Part shown: positions 26,011 to 33,797 of the stretch, one piece after another
Numbering within the stretch: position 1 is the stretch's first letter
Layout: each line of letters begins with the position of its first letter
Source: Chryseobacterium suipulveris
GTDB taxonomy: Bacteria; Bacteroidota; Bacteroidia; Flavobacteriales; Weeksellaceae
Length of the DNA stretch: 64,000 nt
NCBI RefSeq assembly: GCF_022811685.1
Contig: NZ_CP094532.1
Location: 1 to 64,000, forward strand
Direction of reading: 5' to 3'
Program-made: the position numbers and the translations under genes
Notes under the pieces: model-generated
What the model saw: the letters and a program-made list of their open reading frames with translations, nothing else
The model's database searches: none
Told to the model about the DNA's origin: nothing

Positions 26011-26158
26011 TAGGGATTGAAGTGGAAATCCTTTTTTTCGGTGGTGGAATGTGCGATGGCGGAAAAAAGATTGGAACAAAAAGCCCGACCCGAGCGGAGG
26101 AAACCTTATAGGTTGGTCAAACCTATAAGGTTTTGCGGTGGAGAGGGGATCGCCCAAA
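26011..26158. repeat. Dispersed bipartite intergenic repeat, copy A
   Basis: The copy has the word GGGATTGAAGTGGAAATCC, a long hairpin whose arms are ATCCTTTTTTT and GGAAAAAAGAT, then AGATTGGAAC and AAGCCCGACCCGAGCGGAGG, and ends GGGGATCGCCCAAAAA. A second perfect hairpin of 14 bp (26101-26114 with 26120-26133) is nested in it. Related copies lie at 41173-41286 and 47106-47210. It shows no coding signal. Confidence 0.65.
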
Positions 26159-26165
26159 AAAAGAA

Positions 26166-26195
26166 CGACCTCCACAAAAAGTTCTGTAGAGGTCG
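26166..26195 (-). terminator. Terminator of the sigma factor operon
   Basis: The stem CGACCTC / GAGGTCG (26166-26172 with 26189-26195) is followed on the minus strand by TTCTTTTTTT. It lies 25 bases after the last gene of the sigma operon. Confidence 0.75.
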
Positions 26196-26219
26196 CTCAA
26201 ACATTAAAAAAATAAACTA

Positions 26220-26726
26220 TTATGGTCGCCTGCTCTGCGAACGTCGAGGTCCGTCTTCTTTTCTGTCTAAAATTTTGTTGCGCATCTTTCCTTCGGTTTG
26301 GTACATCTGCAGTACTTGCTGCGGTTTGATGACTTTCAGGAATTTCTGTGCGTATGCTTTTCTGTTGTCGAGGAGTTGCTGGCCGACTTCGAAACTTTGG
26401 TTCAGTTGTCGTTTTGCCTCCTCGTCGCTCATATTTTCGTAGTCCTCGCTTGGCGTGAATTTATTTTTTATCTCGTTTTGCTTCTCCTGATACTCCTCGT
26501 ACAGCGACTTGAATTCCGGCTGACTCGTCTGCGGAACATCAAGCTCCGAAACGACCATATTTTGGCGGAACTGTTTCAGCAGCGACATTCTTTCCTGCGG
26601 ACTCATTTTCTGGATGATTTCTTTTCTTTGATCGGGCTTCATTGTTTTCCAGTCGTATTTCTGTTCCTGTGCGAAAGTGTTTTGGGCTGCAAAAACCGCG
26701 ATCAGAATTACTGCAATCTTTTTCAT
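26220..26726 (-). CDS. Secreted helical protein, Spy/CpxP-like in layout
   Basis: A 168-residue protein with a signal peptide (MKKIAVILIAVFAAQNTFAQ). The mature part is strongly helical and charged, with two related segments (KMSPQERMSLLKQFRQNM and LKVIKPQQVLQMYQTEGKM) that resemble the LTxxQ repeats of periplasmic Spy/CpxP proteins. The C-terminus is Arg-rich. It is the last gene of a minus-strand trio with an ECF sigma factor and a membrane anti-sigma-like protein. A role as a periplasmic stress sensor or chaperone is inferred from layout and context; no firm domain was identified. Confidence 0.7.
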   Translation of the reverse strand: MKKIAVILIAVFAAQNTFAQEQKYDWKTMKPDQRKEIIQKMSPQERMSLLKQFRQNMVVSELDVPQTSQPEFKSLYEEYQEKQNEIKNKFTPSEDYENMSDEEAKRQLNQSFEVGQQLLDNRKAYAQKFLKVIKPQQVLQMYQTEGKMRNKILDRKEDGPRRSQSRRP

Positions 26727-26737
26727 ACTCTGTTATC

Positions 26738-27301
26738 TTAGTTGTACAAATCCAGGTAAATGTCCTGCTCTACGTTCTTTCCTAAATCCGCGAGTTCGGC
26801 GGAGGTGAAGTTGGCCAGAATCTGATCCACTTGGTTTTCAGGGTTTGTTTTCTGAACGGTGGTGATATTCTGTGTTGCAGGTTTTTCAACTGTCCTCGCT
26901 GCAAAGGTTATCGGTTTTGTTACTTTTTGATTGACCGGAGTTACAGAAGTTAAATCTTCTTCCAAAGTTTTCAAAGCAACTGCTTCTTCTGATGGCTTAT
27001 CTTCTGTTAAAGTGGTTGTTACAAGGTCGATGTTGTTGCTCACGATTGCACTGTCTGCAATGAAAGTGTTTTTGTTAGTCTTGTTCTGATTCACAAAAAA
27101 TGTAATCCCGAAAAACATCGTGATCGCCGCAGCAGCCGCATAAACCCAGTTCATCTTCACAACCCGCCCTTCTTTTTTAGCTTCTATATGCGGAATTGGC
27201 TGCACTTCCTGCAGGACTTTCTGCTGCATCTTTTCAAAAAATCCATCTGGAGTTTTGTAGATGTTTTTGCGCTCTAATTTTTCTATATCTAAATTCTTCA
27301 T
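26738..27301 (-). CDS. Single-pass membrane protein, likely anti-sigma factor
   Basis: A 187-residue protein with a cytoplasmic N-terminal segment of about 52 residues (MKNLDIEKLERKNIYKTPDG...), one membrane helix (53-70, VYAAAAAITMFFGITFFV) and a 115-residue Thr/Glu-rich extracytoplasmic part ending in an acidic motif (NVEQDIYLDLYN). Topology and position, 25 bases after an ECF sigma factor, suggest that it holds the sigma factor at the membrane. No classic zinc-binding anti-sigma (HxxxCxxC) motif is present, so this is inference. It lies 11 bases before the Spy-like gene. Confidence 0.72.
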   Translation of the reverse strand: MKNLDIEKLERKNIYKTPDGFFEKMQQKVLQEVQPIPHIEAKKEGRVVKMNWVYAAAAAITMFFGITFFVNQNKTNKNTFIADSAIVSNNIDLVTTTLTEDKPSEEAVALKTLEEDLTSVTPVNQKVTKPITFAARTVEKPATQNITTVQKTNPENQVDQILANFTSAELADLGKNVEQDIYLDLYN

Positions 27302-27326
27302 CTTAGCTTAATTATTTTGAGAAGTC

Positions 27327-27878
27327 CTATTGATTATAATTCTGTTTAATATAGTCCTCCACTTTTTGTTTGGCGTAATGGTAATTCGTTTTTAAGGTTC
27401 CGACCGACATATCCAAAATTTTGGAAATTTCTTCATACGGCAAGTCTTCGTAATACCTCATCGTAAAAACCAGTTTCTGTTTTTCAGGCAATGTGTGAAT
27501 CGCTTTCTGCAGCAAGGTTTGGATCTCGTCCGCATCGGATTCCACATTTTCCGCGACCAGATTCTGGAGGTGGTACTCCGCATCTTCCTCGGTTTTCTGC
27601 ATTCGCTTCAGTTTGTTGAGCTGTTGTAGGGATTCGTTCGTCGCAATCCTGTATAACCAGGTGTATAACTGGCTGTCCTGCTTGAACTGGTGAAAGTTCT
27701 GGTACGCCTTGATAAACGTGTCCTGCAGAACATCCTGTGCCAAATCGTGGTCCACAATCAAACGCCGAATATGCCAATACAATCTGCTCTGATAAGCATC
27801 CATCATCAGGCGCACTCCCCTGTCACGGGTTTTGTCGCTCGACATCAGCTCGATAATTTCAGCTTCCTTAATCTTCAT
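27327..27878 (-). CDS. ECF-type RNA polymerase sigma factor
   Basis: A 183-residue sigma-70 family protein with only region 2 (about 20-85, with DHDLAQDVLQDTFIKAYQ and YTWLYRIATN) and region 4 (about 125-178, LPEKQKLVFTMRYYEDLPYEEISKIL and the helix-turn-helix MSVGTLKTNYHYAKQKV). These features define the extracytoplasmic function group. It is first of three minus-strand genes, followed by an anti-sigma-like membrane protein and a periplasmic helical protein, and probably autoregulates the operon in response to envelope conditions. Its target genes cannot be read from this window. Confidence 0.92.
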   Translation of the reverse strand: MKIKEAEIIELMSSDKTRDRGVRLMMDAYQSRLYWHIRRLIVDHDLAQDVLQDTFIKAYQNFHQFKQDSQLYTWLYRIATNESLQQLNKLKRMQKTEEDAEYHLQNLVAENVESDADEIQTLLQKAIHTLPEKQKLVFTMRYYEDLPYEEISKILDMSVGTLKTNYHYAKQKVEDYIKQNYNQ

Positions 27879-28004
27879 TGAGATGCTCGTTGTTTGGATG
27901 GTAAATTTAATTAAAAGTTAAAAACAAAACCACTTTATTTGATTTCAATTAAAATTCGCGTGATCTGTGGTTAGAAAATTGCTGCTTTTCTATAAACATT
28001 AGGT

Positions 28005-28339
28005 ATGAAAAAAGCAGTTTTTCTTATTTTTTTAATGTTACTAAGTTCGTGTTACACGTACAAAAGTGTTGCCAATGACGAGTTTCGATCCGAGCAGGAA
28101 TATCGTCTAATCTTTAACTATGGTACGAAAAGAACTGTGACCCAACTTTCTGACAAGGGCGAAAGTTTCACGTACGTGTACAGGAAGCAGGAGTTTGAAA
28201 CTCCCCAGAATCAAGTAAGTGCGGTTTCTGAAAAGAAATTTTCTACTGTGGATACCATAATACTTTCTGTAGAGCAACCGCCGCAGGAATTGTGCTTTTT
28301 GTGATCGCAACGCATGGAATGCTCCAGGGAATTAATTAG
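28005..28339 (+). pseudogene. Small lipoprotein gene with a one-base frameshift
   Basis: The first frame gives a lipoprotein start (MKKAVFLIFLMLLSSC, lipobox LSSC, Cys16) and runs to residue 99 with an unlikely end (EQPPQELCFL). From about 28272 the -1 frame gives a much better continuation: GATAAGIVLFVIATHGMLQG followed by IN and a stop at 28337-28339, a hydrophobic membrane segment. A missing G in GTAGAGCAAC (28269-28278) explains the shift. The body resembles the short Bacteroidota proteins with a lipobox, a beta-rich middle and a C-terminal hydrophobic helix. The function is unknown. The first 89 codons may still be made. Confidence 0.65.
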
Positions 28340-28363
28340 CCGGTCGTTATTTCGCTGTTTTCT

Positions 28364-28371
28364 TATCTTTG
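28364..28371 (+). promoter_or_regulatory. Flavobacterial -7 box (TATCTTTG) just before the DUF2520 gene
   Basis: The exact TAnnTTTG match ends 4 bases before the ATG at 28376. If used, the transcript would start at or next to the ATG and be leaderless. Confidence 0.45.
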
Positions 28372-28375
28372 TTAA

Positions 28376-29128
28376 ATGAAAATCGTCATCATCGGTTCCG
28401 GAAATGTTGCGTATCATCTTTCGAAGGCATTCGATGCGGAAAAAATAGAAATATCGCAAGTTTTTGGGAGAAACGAAAAAGCACTTGAAGCCATTTCTTC
28501 AGAACTCGGCATTCCGTTTTCAACTTCAGAACTGCAGGACGCGGATTTTTATCTGATCTGCGTAAACGACGATTCCGTCAGGGAAGTTTCAAAACTTATT
28601 ACTAAAAAAAACTGTCTCGTCGCGCATACTTCGGGTTCTCTTCCGAAGGAAATTCTTGAAGGAAATTACAGAAAGGCAAGCTTCTATCCGTTACAGACTT
28701 TTTCCAAAACCAAGAGATTGGATTACGGAAAGATTCCTTTTTTTGTGGAAGCAGAAAATCAGGAAGATGAAATCTTGCTGAAAAACTTCGCCGAGAAAAT
28801 TTCAGAAAATGTAATGGTTTCCAATTATGAGAAGAGAAAATACATTCACCTCACCGCGGTTTTTTCCTGTAATTTCGTGAACCATCTTTTTTCGAGAGCT
28901 AAAGAAATTTCTGACGCGCAGGAAATTCCCTTCCATTATTTTTTGCCTTTGATTGAGGAAACGGTGGAGAAAATCCACAACATTGAACCAAAACTGGCGC
29001 AAACCGGACCCGCCGTGAGAAACGACACCCGAATTCTGGAAATCCACGAAAAGCTGATCAACGACGATGAGCAGCTGAAAATCTACAAAACCATCAACGA
29101 ATCGATAAAGAAAATGTATGAGCTATAA
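28376..29128 (+). CDS. Rossmann-fold protein with DUF2520 domain
   Basis: A 250-residue protein with an N-terminal NAD(P)-binding Rossmann fold (IVIIGSGNVAYHLSKAF, residues 3-19) and a C-terminal helical DUF2520 domain (FYPLQTFSK...HLTAVFSCNFVNHLFSRA...GPAVRNDTRILEIH). The family resembles F420-dependent NADP reductases and ketopantoate or pyrroline reductases, but no substrate is established. It overlaps the next gene by 11 bases and so forms an operon with the KdsC-like phosphatase and Maf. A promoter box sits very close to the start codon. Confidence 0.9.
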   Translation: MKIVIIGSGNVAYHLSKAFDAEKIEISQVFGRNEKALEAISSELGIPFSTSELQDADFYLICVNDDSVREVSKLITKKNCLVAHTSGSLPKEILEGNYRKASFYPLQTFSKTKRLDYGKIPFFVEAENQEDEILLKNFAEKISENVMVSNYEKRKYIHLTAVFSCNFVNHLFSRAKEISDAQEIPFHYFLPLIEETVEKIHNIEPKLAQTGPAVRNDTRILEIHEKLINDDEQLKIYKTINESIKKMYEL

Positions 29129-29636
29129 ATCAAGACTGAAAGAAATAAAAGCGTTCGTTTTCGATGTGGACGGCGTTTTCACCGACGGTAGCGTTTACTT
29201 GATGCCCGACAAAAGCATGTGTCGCGTAATGAACGTTCTCGATGGTTACGCGGTGGTGAAAGCCATTAAAGAAAATTACAAAATCTGCGTCATCACCGGT
29301 GGCGACGATCCGATGGTGAGAAACCGAATTAATTATCTGGGAATTACCGACTATTACGCAAAAATTTCGGACAAGCTGGAAAAGTTCGAAGAATTCAAAA
29401 AGAAATACGATTTGAAAAACGAAGATATCCTCACGATGGGAGACGATTTGCCCGATATTGAGATGATGCTGGTTTCGGGCATTTCGGCGTGTCCTGAAAA
29501 TTCTGTTCCCGAAGTGAAGCAGATTTCCAACTATATTTCTCCGATTCAGGGCGGAAAAGGAGCGGTTCGCGATGTGATCGAACAGGTGATGAAGGTTCAG
29601 GGAAAATGGATTCTGGATCATACGAAAAGCGTTTAG
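29118..29636 (+). CDS. KdsC-like HAD phosphatase
   Basis: A 172-residue C0-type HAD phosphatase related to KdsC, which removes phosphate from 3-deoxy-D-manno-octulosonate 8-phosphate in lipopolysaccharide Kdo synthesis. The catalytic motif is FDVDGVFTDG (nucleophile D16, acid/base D18), motif II is VITGGD, and motif IV is MGDDLPDIEM. Length and the missing cap domain match the tetrameric KdsC group. The gene overlaps the DUF2520 gene by 11 bases and ends 5 bases before maf. Kdo-8-phosphate as the substrate is the likeliest but not the only option for this group. Confidence 0.88.
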   Translation: MSYKSRLKEIKAFVFDVDGVFTDGSVYLMPDKSMCRVMNVLDGYAVVKAIKENYKICVITGGDDPMVRNRINYLGITDYYAKISDKLEKFEEFKKKYDLKNEDILTMGDDLPDIEMMLVSGISACPENSVPEVKQISNYISPIQGGKGAVRDVIEQVMKVQGKWILDHTKSV

Positions 29637-29641
29637 CAAAA

Positions 29642-30199
29642 ATGAAACTTCTCTTAGCATCCAACTCACCGCGCAGAAAGGAACTGCTGCAAAACCTGGG
29701 TTTCAGTTTCGAAGTCGTTTCTGTTGACTGCGACGAGCACTATCCACAAAACCTGCCCGTGGAAGAAATTGCGGGTTACCTCTCAGAACTGAAATCGACT
29801 GCTTTTAGAAAACTTGAAAAAGGCGAGCTCTTAATCACAGCCGATACGGTTGTCGTTTTGGAAAATGAAGTGTTGGGAAAACCAAAAGACGAAAACGAAG
29901 CTCGAGAAATGCTCCATAAACTTTCGGGTAAAATTCATCAGGTTTATACTGGAATTACCCTGAAATCTTTAGAAAAAACCATAACCAAAACCGATGTCGC
30001 CAATGTTGAATTCGACACCATAACCGATTCAGAATCTGATTTTTATCTCAAAAATTTCCAGCCGTTTGATAAAGCCGGAAGCTACGGAATCCAGGAATGG
30101 TTGGGCATGGCGAAAATCAAGAAAATCGAGGGAAGCTTTTACACGATTATGGGACTTCCGACGCATTTGCTTTATTCGATTTTAAAAGATTTCGAATAA
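29642..30199 (+). CDS. Maf family nucleotide pyrophosphatase
   Basis: A 185-residue Maf/YhdE-type protein that hydrolyses dTTP, UTP or modified nucleotides to monophosphates (house-cleaning). The signature LLASNSPRRKELL opens the protein, followed by ADTVVVLENEVLGKPKD and the C-terminal GSYGIQEWLG and SFYTIMGLPTHLL. The frame is open 12 codons further upstream, but that would overlap the KdsC-like gene and push MKLLLASNSPRR inward; the ATG at 29642 is the family start. It is the third gene of the DUF2520-kdsC-maf group. Confidence 0.93.
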   Translation: MKLLLASNSPRRKELLQNLGFSFEVVSVDCDEHYPQNLPVEEIAGYLSELKSTAFRKLEKGELLITADTVVVLENEVLGKPKDENEAREMLHKLSGKIHQVYTGITLKSLEKTITKTDVANVEFDTITDSESDFYLKNFQPFDKAGSYGIQEWLGMAKIKKIEGSFYTIMGLPTHLLYSILKDFE

Positions 30200-30290
30200 G
30201 CGGTAATCAAAATTAAAAAATCATTATTTTTACAAAAATTAAATCCTGTTTTCTACAATAAAAAACAGGTTTTAAAGTTATTGATTAATA

Positions 30291-32783
30291 ATGAAAAAAG
30301 CTATATTTTTCCTTTTGGCAATTACCGTCCTCAACTCCTGTTCATCGAGGAAGAAGGCGAATAATTCGACCTTTATGAAAGGATTTTTCTCGTACTACAA
30401 CACGCTTTTCAACAGCAAGGACGCTTTGGAAACCGAGTTGAAAAACCGTGACAAATCGCATAAGGACAATTTCTACGAACCATTTATTCCGCTGCTTACC
30501 TACGACGAACAACCGCTTGGAACCGAAATCCAGCAAAGCAATATGTTCGGAAACGACGCTCCCGGAGTTCCTGGAAGACCGACGACTCCTCCCGGTGGAA
30601 ATTTCACTGGACAAGGCGGACAAAAAGGTGCCACAATTTTGGAAATCTCCGAAGCTAAAGCTTTGAAAACCATCGAAAAATATTCGGTGATGAAAAGCGG
30701 CGTTGAAAAAAACAAAGCCATTTTCGATGCCAATATTCTTTTAGCTCAGGCAAGGATTTATAAAGGAAAACCTCTTGAAGCGCTTGACGGTTTGAACTAT
30801 ATTTTCTCGAATATGCCGAAAGACAAGCGGATTCCTTTGGCAAGGATTTATCAGGGACTCGCCTACTCCAAAATGGAGGATTACCACCGCGCTGGAGAAG
30901 TTTTCGCAGAACTGAAAAACGACAAAATCAAAAAAGATTACCAGAAACTTCTGACGGTTTACTATTCGGAAATGCTGCTTCACGCGGGGAAAAAAGAAGC
31001 TGCAGTCGATGAGCTTGAAGATGCTTTCGCCATTAACAAAAACAGAAAATTACGGAGCAGGATTGCTTTTCTCCGCGGACAAATTCTGGCAAGTTTGGGC
31101 AAAAATGAAGAAGCGAGAGAAAGTTTCGTTTCCGCATACAAATACGCAAACGACTTTGAATTCGAGGTAAAATCCCAAATCGAAATCGCAAAAACCTTTA
31201 ACGGAAAAAATGACGATTACGAAGGAGCAAGAGCGTATCTGGAAAAAATCAGCAAGAAAGGAACTTACGCTTCCCGCAAAAACGAGTTCTATTACGCACA
31301 AGGTTTAATGGCTAACAAAGCCGATAAAAAGGAGGAAGCCAAAGAGTTCTTCGCGAAATCTTTAAAAGAAAAAGTTTCTGATCCACAGATTCGCGGACTC
31401 AATTACTACGAAATCGGGAAAGCGTATTTCGATGACAGCGATTACCTTTCAGCGGGAGCTTACTACGATTCGGCACTTGCGGTGATGACTTACCAACCAT
31501 CGAAAGTGCTGCTTGAGGAACAGTCGAAAAACATCAAACAGGTCACCAAAAACTATTATTTGGTAAAGAAAAACGACAGTATTCTGGCGTTGACAAAAAT
31601 GTCGGATCAGGAGAAAACAGCATATTTCACAAAGTTGATTGACGGCATCAAAGCAAAAGAGGCAAAAGAAGAACTGGAGCGTCAAAGAGCTGAAAGAAAG
31701 AAAGGTTTCGACACCGGCGATTATTCTGCAAACTCGATCTTTGCGTCAAATACAGGTGGTTTCCAGGATTTTGGCGGTGGAAATAAAGGTGGTTTCTATT
31801 TCGCCAATTCGAGTACGGTTGCAAGAGGAGAATCGACCTTTAAGCAAATTTGGGGAAACCGAACCTTAAGCGACAACTGGCGTACTTCTGCAAGAGGATC
31901 GTCTCTTGAAGACCTGAAAAACGAAGCGATGGGAATTGCTTCCGCACCCGATCCAAGACGACTTGAACCAAGTTTCTATATTGAGAAAATCCCTACGAAA
32001 GCCGAAGATATTTTAGCCCTGAAAAAAGCGAGAGACACGGCAAGTTTAGGTTTAGGAAGAATGTATGATGCCTACTTCTCGGATATCAAACTGGCAACGA
32101 AAACACTTTATGATTTGGTTGACAATAAACCCGTGGAAGAAGTTGAGCTTCCTGCGCTGTACCAGATTTTCGTGATGAATTACGAGAAAAATCCACCCGC
32201 CGCAGAACGAGCCAAACAGAAAATCTTGACGGATTATCCATATACTTCCTACGCGGAATTTGTTAAAAACCCGAAAAACAACAATTTCAACACCTCCGCT
32301 CCTGAAGTTGAAAAAGCGTATGCAGATGCATTTGACCTTTATGTGAAAGAAAAATACGAAGAGAGTAAACAACTGATCGAATCGTCATTGCAAAAATATC
32401 CGAAAGATGCGCTGGTTCCTAAATTTACTTTGCTGAACGCATTCAATACCGGGAAAACTGCAGGAAAGGAAATTATGATTTTGCAACTGGAACAGATCGC
32501 GTTGAACTATGCAAAAACTCCTGAAGGAATCAAAGCCAAAGAAATGTTGAAGTACCTGAAAAGTGATTTGACTATTGAGCAAACAGACGAACAAGGAAAT
32601 GCCATTTCCAACGTACCAAAACCACAGGAAATTCCACAGGCAACACCTGTTTCCGGCGGACCAGGACGACCTTCAAATGATGACGATATTAAGATGGAAG
32701 AGGAACGGATTAGAAAACTTGAAGAATCTGCCAGTTCTATTGCTCCAACTGCAACACCGGAGCAACAAACAAGAAAAAAATAA
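30291..32783 (+). CDS. sprE: Gliding/type IX secretion lipoprotein SprE (PorW)
   Basis: An 830-residue lipoprotein (MKKAIFFLLAITVLNSC, Cys17) of the SprE/PorW family needed for type IX secretion and gliding in Flavobacterium and for gingipain secretion in Porphyromonas. After the lipobox comes the family opening KANNSTFMKGFFSYYNTLFN, then a long array of TPR-like helical hairpins (about 130-450 and 600-790) around a Gly/Asn-rich linker near 490-510. Its presence, with gldH at 17.8 kb, indicates that the organism has a type IX secretion system. It has its own upstream region and ends in a bidirectional terminator shared with tsaB. Confidence 0.92.
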   Translation: MKKAIFFLLAITVLNSCSSRKKANNSTFMKGFFSYYNTLFNSKDALETELKNRDKSHKDNFYEPFIPLLTYDEQPLGTEIQQSNMFGNDAPGVPGRPTTPPGGNFTGQGGQKGATILEISEAKALKTIEKYSVMKSGVEKNKAIFDANILLAQARIYKGKPLEALDGLNYIFSNMPKDKRIPLARIYQGLAYSKMEDYHRAGEVFAELKNDKIKKDYQKLLTVYYSEMLLHAGKKEAAVDELEDAFAINKNRKLRSRIAFLRGQILASLGKNEEARESFVSAYKYANDFEFEVKSQIEIAKTFNGKNDDYEGARAYLEKISKKGTYASRKNEFYYAQGLMANKADKKEEAKEFFAKSLKEKVSDPQIRGLNYYEIGKAYFDDSDYLSAGAYYDSALAVMTYQPSKVLLEEQSKNIKQVTKNYYLVKKNDSILALTKMSDQEKTAYFTKLIDGIKAKEAKEELERQRAERKKGFDTGDYSANSIFASNTGGFQDFGGGNKGGFYFANSSTVARGESTFKQIWGNRTLSDNWRTSARGSSLEDLKNEAMGIASAPDPRRLEPSFYIEKIPTKAEDILALKKARDTASLGLGRMYDAYFSDIKLATKTLYDLVDNKPVEEVELPALYQIFVMNYEKNPPAAERAKQKILTDYPYTSYAEFVKNPKNNNFNTSAPEVEKAYADAFDLYVKEKYEESKQLIESSLQKYPKDALVPKFTLLNAFNTGKTAGKEIMILQLEQIALNYAKTPEGIKAKEMLKYLKSDLTIEQTDEQGNAISNVPKPQEIPQATPVSGGPGRPSNDDDIKMEEERIRKLEESASSIAPTATPEQQTRKK

Positions 32784-32808
32784 GCGAAGATCAACCTTCG
32801 CTTTTTTG
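32783..32808. terminator. Bidirectional terminator shared by sprE and tsaB
   Basis: The stem AGCGAAG / CTTCGCT (32783-32789 with 32796-32802) has T on the plus side and A on the other. The stop codon of tsaB lies in the 6-base loop and that of sprE abuts the stem. Confidence 0.85.
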
Positions 32809-33468
32809 TTTTACTCCGTGAAAATCCTTCAGGTAAAAAGGTTCGAAATAAGCCACATCTTCAAACTCTTTTCTGTTGAATTTTTCCACCGATTTTTCAA
32901 TTAAATATTTGGCAGACGGGAAAATGGTTTCGTCATAATCTGCATTGGGCAGGTTTAAGATTTCTTTCGCTTTTTTTGCACCATCGCCGATAAAAATCAC
33001 TTTCTTATCCGCAAATTCCTGAAAAGAGCTTTCGTCCAGGATTTTTGCTTCGGTTTCAGTGATCATTCTTCCCGATTTACCGTCGAAAGCTGCGCAATAG
33101 ACCTCCTTTCTTCTCGCGTCGATCATTGGGATAACCAAATCGTAGCTTTTGTCTAAAAACGGTGCAATCATCGTTTCCAACGAATTCACAGCAATTAAAG
33201 GGATTTTCAATCCGTAGCAAAAACCCTTTGCCGAAGCGGCGCCAATTCGCAAACCTGTGTAAGAACCGGGACCTTTTCCCACCGAAACCGCATCGAGATC
33301 CTGCAGAGAAATTTCTGCTCCTTCAAGCGCCCACTGCACAAAAGTATGCAGCGATTCCGACTGTTTGTAATTATCTGAAACCTCTTCGCAAAGACACAAC
33401 AATTGATCTCCGTCAGAAATTGCGACCGAACAGTTTTTGGAGGAAGTTTCGAGGTGGAGGATTTTCAT
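32791..33468 (-). CDS. tsaB: tRNA threonylcarbamoyladenosine synthesis protein TsaB
   Basis: A 225-residue ASKHA-fold protein that forms a complex with TsaD and TsaE to make the t6A37 modification on ANN-decoding tRNAs. The N-terminal phosphate loop region ILHLETSSKNCSVAI, the conserved VGKGPGSYTGLRIG and AAFDGKSGRMI strands are present. Length is normal. The 3' end is squeezed into the loop of the hairpin shared with sprE. Upstream, on the other side, lie short AACAAT/ACCAATGTA repeats and a long 8-bp tandem repeat. Confidence 0.93.
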   Translation of the reverse strand: MKILHLETSSKNCSVAISDGDQLLCLCEEVSDNYKQSESLHTFVQWALEGAEISLQDLDAVSVGKGPGSYTGLRIGAASAKGFCYGLKIPLIAVNSLETMIAPFLDKSYDLVIPMIDARRKEVYCAAFDGKSGRMITETEAKILDESSFQEFADKKVIFIGDGAKKAKEILNLPNADYDETIFPSAKYLIEKSVEKFNRKEFEDVAYFEPFYLKDFHGVKQKSEG

Positions 33469-33548
33469 TGTGCAAATTTAATAATTTACCAATGTAACAA
33501 TTAATTTACCAATGTAAAAATGTAACAATCGTATTTCGTCACTCTTAT

Positions 33549-33556
33549 TAACTTTG
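33549..33556 (+). promoter_or_regulatory. Promoter-like -7 box (TAACTTTG) facing into the 8-bp repeat
   Basis: The exact TAnnTTTG string lies 14 bases before the tandem repeat and is oriented so that a transcript would run through it. No -33 TTG at the proper distance was seen. Confidence 0.3.
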
Positions 33557-33569
33557 TGGTTTTTTTCAA

Positions 33570-33797
33570 ATTGCTACATTGCTACATTGCTACATTGCTA
33601 CATTGCTACATTGCTACATTGCTACATTGCTACATTGCTACATTGCTACATTGCTACATTGCTACATTGCTACATTGCTACATTGCTACATTGCTACATT
33701 GCTACATTGCTACATTGCTACATTGCTACATTGCTACATTGCTACATTGCTACATTGCTACATTGCTACATTGCTACATTGCTACATTGCTACATTG
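33570..33797. repeat. 8-bp tandem repeat, 28.5 copies of ATTGCTAC
   Basis: 228 bases consist of perfect head-to-tail copies of ATTGCTAC with no deviation. Because 8 is not a multiple of 3 and the unit has no stop on the plus strand, all three plus frames are open through it (LLHCYIAT repeats). The right end overlaps the last two codons, including the stop, of the minus-strand dehydrogenase gene. Confidence 0.97.

Noticed and set aside
25855..26175. Minus-strand open frame of 106 residues between lepA and the sigma operon
   Set aside because: It runs through repeat copy A, has no sensible start and gives a composition unlike a protein.
30342..30733. Open frames on both strands within sprE
   Set aside because: They fall inside the lipoprotein gene and lack any family features.
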